Below are positions 21,689-29,545 of a DNA stretch of 29,545 bases, piece after piece (positions within the stretch are counted from its first letter, which is position 1; the number at the start of each line of letters is the position of its first letter). The DNA is from Cellvibrionales bacterium UBA1963. Its GTDB lineage: Bacteria > Pseudomonadota > Gammaproteobacteria > Pseudomonadales > UBA7434. The translations under genes and the position numbers were made by a program. The stretch is from NCBI GenBank assembly GCA_002336035.1, contig DDED01000079.1, positions 1 to 29,545 of the forward strand. The letters run 5' to 3'. A model generated the notes under the pieces. That model was not told the DNA's origin. It worked only from the letters and a program-made list of their open reading frames with translations, and did no database searches.

Positions 21689-21731
21689 TTTCACTGATGT
21701 GTGAATGCTTTAATATTGAAGAGAGAAGGCA

Positions 21732-22289
21732 ATGATTAATCAAATAATTGAGTTTTTATTAAGCGTAGTTGTTGAGTTTTATACGATGCTTATCTTGTTA
21801 AGAATCATGATGCAAATAGCGAAAGTTGATTTTTATAATCCTATTTCACAATTTATTATTCATGTGACGAATCCCCCACTGACGCCGCTGAGACGTTTGA
21901 TTCCTGGTTTGTGGGGTGTTGATTTTGCGGCATTGCTGCTCGCATTTCTGGTGCAAATATTAGGGTTTGTTTTATTGATGGCGCTTAAGGGAGGCTTAAG
22001 CTCGAACGTGTTGGCCTTCGTCATTTACGCTATTTTTGGCGTGATAGATATAGCGCTTCAAATAGTATTTTTTGCCATTCTAGCTCAAATAGTGATTAGC
22101 TGGGTCGCTCCAAACTCTTATCATCCAGTGGTTGTATTAATACGGCAGCTTGGCGAGCCTATTATGGCGCCATTCAGGCGCTTGATCCCTCCCTTTGGCG
22201 GCTTAGATTTTTCACCTATGATTGCGATTCTTATCATCCATATTCTCCAAAATATTGTTTTACCTAGTATTCGGGTCAGCTTAACTTAG
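21732..22289 (+). CDS. yggT: YggT family membrane protein
   Basis: A 185-residue inner-membrane protein with two YGGT repeats. Each has a hydrophobic helix, then NP(I/x)SQFI or a related segment, then PLRRLIPGLWGVDF (first repeat) and APFRRLIPPFGGLDFSPM (second repeat), and another helix. The homologue in E. coli was linked to resistance to osmotic shock and the plant homologue to cofactor assembly; the precise role is not known. It follows proC by 43 bases with a strong AGAGAAGG ribosome binding site. Length and repeat structure match the family. Confidence 0.93.
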   Translation: MINQIIEFLLSVVVEFYTMLILLRIMMQIAKVDFYNPISQFIIHVTNPPLTPLRRLIPGLWGVDFAALLLAFLVQILGFVLLMALKGGLSSNVLAFVIYAIFGVIDIALQIVFFAILAQIVISWVAPNSYHPVVVLIRQLGEPIMAPFRRLIPPFGGLDFSPMIAILIIHILQNIVLPSIRVSLT

Positions 22290-22404
22290 CCATACCGGCG
22301 GTATGTAGATTGCAAAAATATTAGCTATGGCCGTCGTTTTTTAAGTTACGCTGGTTTTAAAGCGGTGAAGGTTCGGGGCCGTTGATATCAGGGACAGGAA
22401 AAAC

Positions 22405-23628
22405 ATGATGTATTATGGATGGTTAATCGTTGCAGGTGCCTTTATTGCCCAGTTCTTCGTCACTGGTTTTTTCTCTTACGGTTTCCCTTTAATGGTGGTG
22501 CCCGTCCAGCTTGAGTTTGATGTTACACGCACTGAAGTGATGTACGGCATCACCTGGGCGACCGCGCTGGGCTTGGTCGTTGCACCATTGATTGGCATGC
22601 TAGCAGACAAATGGTCAATAAAAAAATTAATGGCTATTGGTGCTGTGACGTTAGGTCTGGGCCTTATATTGCTATCGAGAAGCCAAACCATCACACAATT
22701 TTCTCTACTCTTTGCCTTGTTTATTTGCTTGTCAAATAATTTATTGGGCCCGTTAACGGGTTCAACGGTTGTCTCACGCTGGTTTTCAACGAGTCGAGGT
22801 AAAGCTTTGGGCATTGCGGCCGTGGGCACCTCGTTGGGCGGCTTAGTGATTCCTTATATGGTTGACCTTGGAATTACTCATACGGGTTGGCGTGATATGT
22901 TGTTTTACTTTGGTGTAACGGTGCTGGTCGTGTTGTTGCCTTACCTGATGTTGGCCATGAAAGATTTTCCATCAGATAGAGGGCTAATGGGTGAGCCGTT
23001 AGCGGCAGGGGCTGACTCAGGAGCCGCCGTTAGCCAAGCCTTAGATGGCCCTGAATTAAGCGCCCGTGAAATTTTGGCAACGCCAGCTTTCTGGTACATT
23101 GGCGGCACACTAGGTTTTCTCTTCATGAGTCAAACGGGCGTTTTGACAAATATTGGCGCTTATATGGCTGGTGAAGGCTTAGCAGATAAAACAAAAACGT
23201 TGATTCAGACACTTGCCGGCACAGGGCTCATCGGAAAAATTTTATTTGGTTTTGCTGCTGACCGCATCAATTTAAAATGGGGCCTATGGGGTGCCATTGT
23301 GTTAGCTACCATCGGCGTTTCAATTTTAGCGAGTCAGCCATCTTTCACGCAAATGCTCCTTGCTGCCGTTTTTCTAGGTCTTGCGACAGGGGGTATGCTA
23401 CCTGTATGGGGCGCAATAATAGCCGTTATTTTTGGAATGAAAAGCTATGGCAGAGTGATGGGTACTATGATGCCATTAATTGCTCTGATGGTAATGCCTG
23501 GCCCTATTCTTGGCGCCAAGCTTTTTGATATATATGGCAATTATGTAAATAGCTTTTACCTATTTATTGTGGTTTTAGGTTTAGCGTTCATTGTGTTGAT
23601 ACCCTTAAAACTCAAGCGGTTGAGTTAA
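22405..23628 (+). CDS. MFS transporter (monocarboxylate/oxalate-formate type)
   Basis: A 407-residue inner-membrane protein with about 12 hydrophobic segments. MFS motifs are GMLADKWSIKKLM between helices 2 and 3 and GFAADRINLKWG after helix 8; STVVSRWFSTSRGKALGIAAVGTSLGG is characteristic of the monocarboxylate/oxalate-formate antiporter group. The central hydrophilic loop is around residues 190-225. Substrate is not shown; small carboxylates are the best guess from the subgroup. ATG 22405 has a CAGGA ribosome binding site; a second ATG follows directly. Its own upstream gap (115 bases) contains a small hairpin and probably a promoter. Nearby VOC and KstD-like genes suggest uptake of a catabolic substrate. 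Confidence 0.85.
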   Translation: MMYYGWLIVAGAFIAQFFVTGFFSYGFPLMVVPVQLEFDVTRTEVMYGITWATALGLVVAPLIGMLADKWSIKKLMAIGAVTLGLGLILLSRSQTITQFSLLFALFICLSNNLLGPLTGSTVVSRWFSTSRGKALGIAAVGTSLGGLVIPYMVDLGITHTGWRDMLFYFGVTVLVVLLPYLMLAMKDFPSDRGLMGEPLAAGADSGAAVSQALDGPELSAREILATPAFWYIGGTLGFLFMSQTGVLTNIGAYMAGEGLADKTKTLIQTLAGTGLIGKILFGFAADRINLKWGLWGAIVLATIGVSILASQPSFTQMLLAAVFLGLATGGMLPVWGAIIAVIFGMKSYGRVMGTMMPLIALMVMPGPILGAKLFDIYGNYVNSFYLFIVVLGLAFIVLIPLKLKRLS

Positions 23629-23670
23629 GAGTATAAGGTAGATGCTTGCCTTCAATGCAATGATAGTCGG

Positions 23671-24159
23671 TTAAAGGCTAGCATCAGCGATGGTTTGAAA
23701 GGCTAATATTACCTCGTCAGGCGCTTGAACTAATTCAACTAAAACGCCTTCTGAGCCAATAGGAAACGCATCGTTGCCCTTTGGATGAATAAAACAAACA
23801 TCATAACCCGCTGCACCGGCGCGTATTCCTCCCGGAGTAAACCGAACGCCTTGAGACGTTAGCCATGTTACGGCGTCAGCTAAATTATCAATCCATAAGC
23901 CGACATGATTCAATGCGGGCTCATGCACTTTTGGTTTTTTGTTGGCATCGAGCGGCTGCATTAGATCAACCTCTACTTTAAATGCACCATGGCCGACCTG
24001 ACAAATATCTTCATCAACATTTTCTTTTTCACTAATAAAGGTACTGTTGTAGGTTAAACCAAGGATATCGATCCAAAAGTGACGAAGTTTATTTTTGTCT
24101 AAGCCACCGACAGCAATTTGTTGGATTCCGAGAATTGAAAAAGGTCTGGTTGTTGACAC
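23671..24159 (-). CDS. VOC family protein (glyoxalase/methylmalonyl-CoA epimerase-like)
   Basis: A 162-residue vicinal-oxygen-chelate protein with two beta-alpha-beta-beta-beta modules. Likely metal ligands are Gln14 (GIQQIAVGG), an acid in FKVEVDLMQP (Glu63 or Asp65), His85 (PALNHVGLWIDN) and Glu142 (GVLVELVQAP). This Gln/acid/His/Glu set and the length resemble lactoylglutathione lyase and methylmalonyl-CoA epimerase relatives. I chose GTG 24159 because it has AGGAG nine bases upstream and begins right before the first strand. The in-frame ATG at 24207 has no such site and encodes an unlikely hydrophobic extension. It lies convergent with the MFS gene and divergent from the flavoprotein gene, so it may share a promoter region with the latter. 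Confidence 0.82.
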   Translation of the reverse strand: MSTTRPFSILGIQQIAVGGLDKNKLRHFWIDILGLTYNSTFISEKENVDEDICQVGHGAFKVEVDLMQPLDANKKPKVHEPALNHVGLWIDNLADAVTWLTSQGVRFTPGGIRAGAAGYDVCFIHPKGNDAFPIGSEGVLVELVQAPDEVILAFQTIADASL

Positions 24160-24359
24160 GATGCTGCTCCTAATATCAAATATAAGATAACAGATTGCCA
24201 TGACCAACGCGCTGCTGCAATTACTTTAATGTTCAGTGTTAATATTTAGATATAAAGAGAGAAAAAATAAATAAAGTTTTAGTTAATTATATGGCGTTAT
24301 AGTTAGGCCTGAACGTAAAATAGTAAAAATGATGCGAACAGCAGAGAGTGCTTTAGAAA

Positions 24360-26000
24360 ATGAATGACGAAATAATGGCCGGTACGGGTATTAATGCGAG
24401 TAGGACGATCAACCCTGCGTTACAAAAATGGCATGGCGAATTTGATGTGTTGGTTGTGGGTCTTGGTGCTGCAGGGGCAAGCGCAACGATTGAAGCGGCC
24501 TCGCGTGGGGCTAAGGTAGCAATCATTGACCGCTTCAGAGGCGGTGGCTCTACTGCACTCAGTGGCAGCGTCTATTATGCTGGCGGCGGAACAGCATTGC
24601 AGAAAAAGCTTGAAGTGAAAGACGATGTCGAAAATATGTATCGTTATTTAAAATACGAAGTTGGCACCGTTGTAAGTGATGAAACCTTACAACGTTTCTG
24701 TCAACAAAGTGTCGAAAACTTCGCGTGGGTTCAACAACAAGGAGTTCGTTATAGCGGTGATGTTTTTACTATAAAAACCACTCATCCAAGGCCTGAATAC
24801 AGCCTTTATTATTCCGGCAATGAACTGCTGACCAGCACCTTAGAAAAAACCCAAACTTATTCTTCACCAAGAGGTCACGTAGCTGATGGTAATGCAAAAG
24901 CAACGGGCTTAGGCTCAGGTTTCTTTAAGGCTTTAGGTCAGTCTGCCTGTCGAGCAGCCAAGCATTTTTATCGTCAAAGTCGAGTAAGTAGTTTATTACA
25001 AGATGATCAGGGTCGAGTTGTTGGTGTTGAGATTCAACAATTGCGAGGCTGGACACCGAGCGGTCTTCTGCATCGAATAGCCAATAAGTTAGCAAATACT
25101 TTACACATGGCTAGCCCAAAATTATCTGCGAAGTGTCGGTTATGGATCGCTCGCTTTGAGCGCCGTGCGGTTACTCGTTATATTAAAGCGTCTACAGGCG
25201 TGATTTTATCAAGCGGAGGTTTTATTTTTAATCGCGACATGGTGCGAGAGCACTTGCCGACATTTATGCCGGCTAGAATGCTGGGGCAAGCAGGTGATAA
25301 TGGTGCGGGCATTGCTTTGGGTGTGAGTGCCGGTGGAATGATAAAAGAAATGCACAGTGCTTCTGCCTGGCGATTTATCAATCCTCCGAAGACATGGCCG
25401 CGTGGCATGGTCGTTAATTTGTCTGGCCATCGTTATTGTGACGAAGCGTCATATGGTGCAGTTATTGGTACTCGCATGTATCGTGATAATTTAGCTCAAG
25501 GCATGCTTATTATTGATAGCGATTTATATGATAACAGCACTGAATTTTTATCTCGCGACGCTCGCTCATTAATTTCTATGGTCGTCCAGCAGCAATTAAA
25601 AACCGCTTACCGAGCTGATTCGATTCAACAATTGGCTGAAATTACAGGCATTCATAGCGAAACTTTACTTACAACACTTGAGCAGTACAACGCCTGTGCC
25701 AGAGGTGAACAGCTCGATCCGTTTGAAAAATCAGCATCTGATATGTCAGTTATTGTTAAGCCGCCTTTTTATGCCATTGATTTAGCGGCTGGAGGTTCAC
25801 CCGCATTGTCGCTAGGGGGTTTGGTGGTTGATGAGCTAACGGGGCAGGTTAAATCGTCAGCCGGTAAGGGCATCGCAGGTCTATATGCCGCAGGAAGGAC
25901 TGCGGTTGGCGTTGCATCAAATAATTATGTCAGTGGCCTATCGATTGCTGACGGTGTGTTTTCTGGACGGCGTGCAGGTGCGTCAGCGTCTAAGCCTTAA
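24360..26000 (+). CDS. FAD-dependent dehydrogenase, 3-ketosteroid-delta1-dehydrogenase-like
   Basis: A 546-residue flavoprotein of the fumarate reductase/KstD superfamily. The FAD dinucleotide motif is VLVVGLGAAGASATIEAASRGAKVAIIDR, followed by GGGSTALSGSVYYAGGG. The substrate-cap region runs to about residue 290. RYIKASTGVILSSGGF and the C-terminal FAD-binding block IAGLYAAGRTAVGVASNNYVSGLSIADGVFSGRRAG complete the fold. The C-terminal block is typical of KstD-like proteins found in steroid and terpenoid catabolic clusters, but true substrate cannot be read from it. It is probably cytoplasmic and uses a 1,2-desaturation or fumarate-reductase-like hydride transfer (family inference). Its end overlaps the convergent FemAB-like gene by 11 bases. 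Confidence 0.85.
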   Translation: MNDEIMAGTGINASRTINPALQKWHGEFDVLVVGLGAAGASATIEAASRGAKVAIIDRFRGGGSTALSGSVYYAGGGTALQKKLEVKDDVENMYRYLKYEVGTVVSDETLQRFCQQSVENFAWVQQQGVRYSGDVFTIKTTHPRPEYSLYYSGNELLTSTLEKTQTYSSPRGHVADGNAKATGLGSGFFKALGQSACRAAKHFYRQSRVSSLLQDDQGRVVGVEIQQLRGWTPSGLLHRIANKLANTLHMASPKLSAKCRLWIARFERRAVTRYIKASTGVILSSGGFIFNRDMVREHLPTFMPARMLGQAGDNGAGIALGVSAGGMIKEMHSASAWRFINPPKTWPRGMVVNLSGHRYCDEASYGAVIGTRMYRDNLAQGMLIIDSDLYDNSTEFLSRDARSLISMVVQQQLKTAYRADSIQQLAEITGIHSETLLTTLEQYNACARGEQLDPFEKSASDMSVIVKPPFYAIDLAAGGSPALSLGGLVVDELTGQVKSSAGKGIAGLYAAGRTAVGVASNNYVSGLSIADGVFSGRRAGASASKP

Positions 26001-27165
26001 ACGGTAAAAAGTCTGAGGCTTGCTCAATATTTGCTTTTACTTGTTTGGCTTCCTGATGAATATAGCGCTTTATAGCTTGATCAAATTGAGGGTCTTGAAT
26101 CCAATGGTTTGACCACGTTGGCACTGGGCGAAATCCGCGCTGAATTTTATGCTCGCCTTGCGCGCCAGCATCAAATTTTTTCAGTTTTCGCTCTATACAA
26201 AACTCAATACCTTGATAGTAACAAGCTTCAAAATGCAGTGATTCAGCTGCTTCAGTACAGCCCCAGTAACGACCGTATAAGGTATCGCTAGAAAAAAAAT
26301 TTAAAGCGCCAGCAATTAGTTTGCCGTTACGCTTAGCAAGAACCAATAGTAATTGTTCTGGCATTGTCTCACCGATAGATCTAAAAAATTCCTTCGGCAA
26401 ATAACCACCATGCCCCGACCGTTTAGCATAAGTTAATTGATAAAAATGGTAAAAGTGATCCCACACCGCTGCATCAATTTGTTCACCAGTTAAACGCTCT
26501 AATTGAATATCTTCTCTGGCGATTAAGGCACGCTCTTTTTTAATATCTTTTCTTTTTCGCGATTTTAGGTCAGCAAGAAAATCGTTAAAATCAAGATATA
26601 ATTCTCCTCGGCGACTGTGATTGAACCAATGATACTGATGACTTGATCGTTGTTCTATTTGTAGTTCGGATAATGCAATGGACAGATCTTGTTGTGGATA
26701 TAAAAAGTGACATGACGAAATTTTTTCTTCTTGGCACTTGATTTTACAGGCACTGACAATCGTAGAATAAATAGTTTGGCACTGTTTACTGTGGTCTGAA
26801 TCAATAGCGATTCTCGTGCCCGTGACGGGTGAATACGGTATTGCATTGAGTAGTTTGGGGTAATAGTTTAAACCATTCCGCTGGTACGCTTCTGCCCAAG
26901 CCCAATCGAAAATATATTCACCGTAGGAATGGTATTTTAGATATAAGGGAATTGCTGCAATGGGCTTTTCGCCATCGAAAACGATACCGTGTTGTGGCTG
27001 CCAACCGCTCTGTTGATTACAGGCCGAGCCGTGCTCATTGTCACTGCCAGCATCCTCTAGACTGGCTAGAAATTCATAGCGTAAAAAAGGATAGTCTGTT
27101 CCACATATACGCTGCCAAGTCGGCTTGCCAATTTTTTTTATTGCATCATAAAACTTAACGTACAT
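25990..27165 (-). CDS. FemAB/GNAT-like protein (peptidogalycan biosynthesis/recognition family, PF04339)
   Basis: A 391-residue GNAT-fold protein. Family blocks include NPFLRY-like YPFLRYEFLASLEDAG, WQPQHGIVFDGEKPIAAIPLYLKYHSYGEYIFDWAWAEAYQRNGLNYYPKLLNAIPYSPVTGTR near the N-terminus, KRKDIKKERA, and LIAGALNFFSSDTLYGRYWGCTEAAESLHFEACYYQGIEFCIERKLKKFDAGAQGEHKIQRGF near the C-terminus. The family is predicted acyl/aminoacyl transferase, and its reaction is not established. I chose ATG 27165 so that the gene does not overlap ubiA. Upstream codons in frame would encode a hydrophobic stretch lying inside the 3' end of ubiA. It follows ubiA by 22 bases and may be in the ubiC-ubiA transcript. Confidence 0.85.
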   Translation of the reverse strand: MYVKFYDAIKKIGKPTWQRICGTDYPFLRYEFLASLEDAGSDNEHGSACNQQSGWQPQHGIVFDGEKPIAAIPLYLKYHSYGEYIFDWAWAEAYQRNGLNYYPKLLNAIPYSPVTGTRIAIDSDHSKQCQTIYSTIVSACKIKCQEEKISSCHFLYPQQDLSIALSELQIEQRSSHQYHWFNHSRRGELYLDFNDFLADLKSRKRKDIKKERALIAREDIQLERLTGEQIDAAVWDHFYHFYQLTYAKRSGHGGYLPKEFFRSIGETMPEQLLLVLAKRNGKLIAGALNFFSSDTLYGRYWGCTEAAESLHFEACYYQGIEFCIERKLKKFDAGAQGEHKIQRGFRPVPTWSNHWIQDPQFDQAIKRYIHQEAKQVKANIEQASDFLPFKA

Positions 27166-27187
27166 GAAATTAATTTGCTCGAATTGA

Positions 27188-28066
27188 TTAAGAAATATTG
27201 ATAATAGCGAGGTCAGCGACAATAGCAATAAACACAGTGAGGCCGACTAGGTTATTATTTAAGAAGGCCTTAAAGCATTTTACTGCGTTACGATCTTTTA
27301 TTAAATACTGTTGGTATAAAAATAATATTGAGACGATTGGCAGGCTAGAAAAGAAAATGATGCCGAGCCCCAGTTGATGACCGATAAACGCCAATAAAAG
27401 TATAAACGCAAACTGCAGTGCCGCTGTTATTACACGATCATAATGACCGAATAAAATTGCTGTTGATTTGACATTAATTTTAATATCGTCTTCACGATCA
27501 ACCATGGCATAAAAAGTATCATAAGCAACAACCCAGCAGATAACGGCTAGATAGAGCGGCAACGCGACAAATGGAACGGCATTCATTTGCGCTGCAAATG
27601 CCATAGGAATCGAGCAGCTAAAAGCCATGCCCAATACTACTTGGGGCAGTTGTGTAAACCGTTTGGTAAAGGGGTATAGGGTCGCAAAAAAAAAGGCCAG
27701 TAATGCATAGGCTGCGGTTAATAAATTGGTAAGCAGTAATAACGCCGAGGCAGCCAAACTCAGCGCTGCAAATAACTGCAACGCTTCAGCGGGGGTAATC
27801 ACTTTAGTGGCTAATGGTCGATGTTTTGTTCGCTCGACATGGCCATCAAAATGACGATCGGCAACGTCATTAATAACACAGCCTGCTGAGCGCATAAGAA
27901 ATGCTCCGCTGATGAATACCAGTATTAATGTTACGTTTGGCACTCCCTTGGCTGCTAACCAGAGTGACCACAGTGCAGGCCACATCACTAAGTAAGTACC
28001 AATCGGGCGATTGACCCGCATTAACGCTAAATAGTGATCAATATTTTCTGAGGTTAAAGTAAACAT
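27188..28066 (-). CDS. ubiA: UbiA, 4-hydroxybenzoate octaprenyltransferase
   Basis: This membrane prenyltransferase joins the polyprenyl chain to 4-hydroxybenzoate, the second step of ubiquinone synthesis. The 292 residues (E. coli UbiA has 290) contain the first Asp-rich motif in CVINDVADRHFDGHVERTKHRPLA and the second in YDTFYAMVDREDDIKINVKSTAILFG, with about eight or nine hydrophobic segments. I chose ATG 28066, whose product starts MFTLTSENIDHYLALMRVNRPIGTYL like the family. The frame stays open to 28144, but that overlaps ubiC and codes an unsupported extension. The gene lies 46 bases after ubiC on the same strand, the usual ubiCA pair. Confidence 0.96.
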   Translation of the reverse strand: MFTLTSENIDHYLALMRVNRPIGTYLVMWPALWSLWLAAKGVPNVTLILVFISGAFLMRSAGCVINDVADRHFDGHVERTKHRPLATKVITPAEALQLFAALSLAASALLLLTNLLTAAYALLAFFFATLYPFTKRFTQLPQVVLGMAFSCSIPMAFAAQMNAVPFVALPLYLAVICWVVAYDTFYAMVDREDDIKINVKSTAILFGHYDRVITAALQFAFILLLAFIGHQLGLGIIFFSSLPIVSILFLYQQYLIKDRNAVKCFKAFLNNNLVGLTVFIAIVADLAIINIS

Positions 28067-28112
28067 AATAAATTCTAATGCGAGAGTTAGTGCGTACGCA
28101 ACTTTTTGGGTA

Positions 28113-28727
28113 TCAGGCCTGAAATGCCGGTAGAAATATTTCACTGACTAGCAGCGGCTTACCATAAACTTCAAAGCGTGAGCGCCTACCCCACTGTGAA
28201 ACTGCTTCATTATTAATCAGTCTCTGCACATCAGAGGGTAAATGATGTGCGTTAAACTGAGCCACCTCAAAGGGGCTACGTATTAATCCTGGTGTATTAA
28301 ACAATAATTGACCCAATGGTTGATTATCGAAGGATCTTAAATGGGCCAGCTCGTCTTTGAGTGATTTTTCAGGCATCACTGTTTTTGCGTAAACCCATGG
28401 CTGTTGGTGGCAGTAAAGCAAGACCTCGCGAATAAGGCAGGGTTCGGGATGTATTTGGCCTAATAAATCTTTTTCACCTGGGTCAGCTTCTCCCCAAATC
28501 TGGCGTAATACGTCGACATAAAATTGGTTTTGGCTTTTCTTTATGAGCCTTTCTGTTAGCGAGCCTTGATCAAGGAGCCACTTTTGTACTTCAGCCGATA
28601 AAATATCGCTCGTTAAGGTGTTAAAGTCGCGCCATCTGGGGCTTTGCGACTGGTAACCAATGGGTTGTTGATCGTACAATGTGTCGTTTTCCGTAAGCTG
28701 GTACGTATTATCATCGATGCTGGGCAT
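28113..28727 (-). CDS. ubiC: UbiC, chorismate lyase
   Basis: This soluble enzyme removes pyruvate from chorismate to give 4-hydroxybenzoate, the first committed step to ubiquinone. The 204-residue product has the active-site Arg100 in EPCLIREVLLYC, the LGQLLFNTPGLIR loop, and the Glu196 region GRRSRFEVYGKPLLVSEIFLP, equivalents of E. coli Arg76, Leu114 and Glu155. It is about 40 residues longer at the N-terminus than E. coli UbiC (165); no later Met allows a shorter start before the fold begins, so this extension appears real. It is divergent from the rubredoxin-reductase fusion and precedes ubiA. Confidence 0.93.
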   Translation of the reverse strand: MPSIDDNTYQLTENDTLYDQQPIGYQSQSPRWRDFNTLTSDILSAEVQKWLLDQGSLTERLIKKSQNQFYVDVLRQIWGEADPGEKDLLGQIHPEPCLIREVLLYCHQQPWVYAKTVMPEKSLKDELAHLRSFDNQPLGQLLFNTPGLIRSPFEVAQFNAHHLPSDVQRLINNEAVSQWGRRSRFEVYGKPLLVSEIFLPAFQA

Positions 28728-28903
28728 TGTCGACGCAATAACGCTTTTTGGCAGCCGATAATGGGTGTATTGAGGTATTTAGAATGCGTGATTAGCTCTA
28801 AACATGCAAGCTGAAGAACGCTGAAATGTCGATGGGTTAGGAGAAGAATGCGAATGGATAGGGGTTTATTGGCTGTTTTAATGATTGGTTTGAGGTTTTG
28901 TAA
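28728..28903. other. Divergent intergenic region ubiC / rubredoxin reductase
   Basis: This 176-base gap must carry both promoters, but no clear -35/-10 pair stands out. A GAGG ribosome binding site precedes the rubredoxin start at 28904. No hairpin terminator or small open frame of interest is visible. Confidence 0.5.
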
Positions 28904-29545
28904 ATGAAAAAGTGGGAATGTATCGTTTGTGGTTGGATTTATGATGAAGCAAAAGGCTGGCCAGAGGACGGAATAGCACCAGGCACACCGTGGGAAGATG
29001 TGCCAGAGGATTGGCTGTGCCCGGATTGCGGAGTGGGAAAGCTGGATTTCGAAATGATTGAAATGTCTGACGATGATTCCGCCACGACTGAAGCTGTTGC
29101 AGCAGTACTTGAACCGAAGATCGAGCCAGTGGCGACTGTGTCAGAATCGACCAATGCCGGTTTAGATACCTCAGAGGTCATGGGCACTGCCCTCAATGAC
29201 GATGACGGTAAGGCCCCCGTTGTTATTATTGGGACAGGCTTGGCTGGTTATAATTTAGCCAGAGAGTTTAGGAAGTTGGATAAAACGACACCGCTACTAT
29301 TGATCAGTTCTGATGACGGCTGTTCGTATTCGAAGCCGATGCTTTCAACAGGATTTACCAAGGACAATACTGCCGATGATTTGGCCATGGCGGATGCCGG
29401 TAAAATGGCGAAGCAACTGCAGGCCAGTATTTGGACATTTACAGAAGTCACGGCGATTGACACACACGCCCAGACAATATCGGTTGGTTCATCGATTGCG
29501 GTTCATTATAAGTCGTTGGTATTGGCTTGGGGTGCCGACGTTATT
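28904..29545 (+). CDS. Rubredoxin fused to NAD(P)H:rubredoxin reductase, 3' end outside window
   Basis: The frame is open from ATG 28904 to the last base (214 codons, no stop). Residues 1-54 are a complete rubredoxin: iron ligands Cys6, Cys9 (ECIVCGWIYDEA) and Cys39, Cys42 (DWLCPDCGVGK), with the conserved GWPEDGIAPGTPWEDVPEDW between them. An acidic, Ala/Thr-rich linker (about 55-103) follows. Then comes the FAD domain of a pyridine nucleotide-disulfide-type reductase: APVVIIGTGLAGYNLAREF (GTGLAG at 110-115) and the SYSKPMLSTGF segment typical of rubredoxin reductases. The product would pass electrons from NAD(P)H through FAD to the iron site, usually for an alkane hydroxylase or an oxidative-stress acceptor. 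Separate rubA/rubB genes near ubiC-ubiA are known in Pseudomonas; here the two parts are one polypeptide. Confidence 0.92.
   Translation, partial: MKKWECIVCGWIYDEAKGWPEDGIAPGTPWEDVPEDWLCPDCGVGKLDFEMIEMSDDDSATTEAVAAVLEPKIEPVATVSESTNAGLDTSEVMGTALNDDDGKAPVVIIGTGLAGYNLAREFRKLDKTTPLLLISSDDGCSYSKPMLSTGFTKDNTADDLAMADAGKMAKQLQASIWTFTEVTAIDTHAQTISVGSSIAVHYKSLVLAWGADVI

Noticed and set aside
22291..22305. Hairpin CATACC-GGC-GGTATG after yggT as a terminator.
   Set aside because: The stem is short and no T-run follows, so only a weak structure can be claimed.
1..29545. CRISPR arrays, tRNA or rRNA genes.
   Set aside because: No regularly spaced direct repeats, no tRNA cloverleaf with GGTTCGA-type T-arm and no rRNA signature were noticed on either strand.

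Overview
The window looks like chromosomal DNA of a free-living, probably marine, Gram-negative gammaproteobacterium. The evidence is a pilT / yggS-proC-yggT block with yqgE-ruvX beside it, a ubiC-ubiA pair next to a rubredoxin system (a neighbourhood also known in Pseudomonas), oxyR-ahpC-ahpF, uvrD and TRAP-type solute uptake genes. GC content is moderate. No rRNA, tRNA, intact insertion sequence or CRISPR array was seen. I cannot name the species; an order close to Cellvibrionales/Oceanospirillales is a guess from gene content.

Region 1 (1-2600) is the only accessory-looking stretch. It opens with the last 41 codons of glmS, the gene whose 3' end is the classical Tn7 target. Visibly AT-richer DNA follows: a structured non-coding segment containing the 14-base core of the SRP (4.5S) RNA tip, a dead serine recombinase (two in-frame stops and a frameshift), a short possible tail of a MORN-type protein, a YrbL-like kinase-fold protein, an orphan 130-residue protein, and a small exported His-rich protein with a good -10 box. 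I read this as an eroded insertion hotspot downstream of glmS.

Region 2 (2660-7090) is an oxidative-stress locus. oxyR and a small ABM monooxygenase on the minus strand diverge from ahpC and ahpF. A long dyad sits in the shared promoter region, and a terminator hairpin lies between ahpC and ahpF. An alpha/beta hydrolase overlaps the end of ahpF tail to tail. Region 3 (7169-10930) has a GGDEF(degenerate)-EAL protein diverging from uvrD.

Region 4 (10959-16240) holds a TRAP transporter whose parts are split. The lipoprotein binding subunit and an overlapping SRPBCC gene run forward. A YciA-like thioesterase and an M48 protease-dctQ-dctM operon run in reverse toward them. Region 5 (16426-22289) is housekeeping: yaaA, a DUF938 methyltransferase, yqgE, ruvX, pilT (reverse), yggS, proC and yggT.

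Region 6 (22405-27165) looks like a catabolic patch: an MFS carboxylate-type transporter, a VOC enzyme, a KstD-like flavoprotein dehydrogenase and a FemAB/GNAT-like protein. Region 7 (27188-29545) is ubiC-ubiA, the first two steps of ubiquinone synthesis. It diverges from a rubredoxin fused to a rubredoxin reductase, which runs off the end of the window.

I found no convincing evidence of a wholly new system. The best leads are the glmS-downstream patch with its SRP-like RNA motif, the oxyR-ABM pairing, the fused rubredoxin/reductase, the odd start of the EAL gene and the split TRAP cluster.
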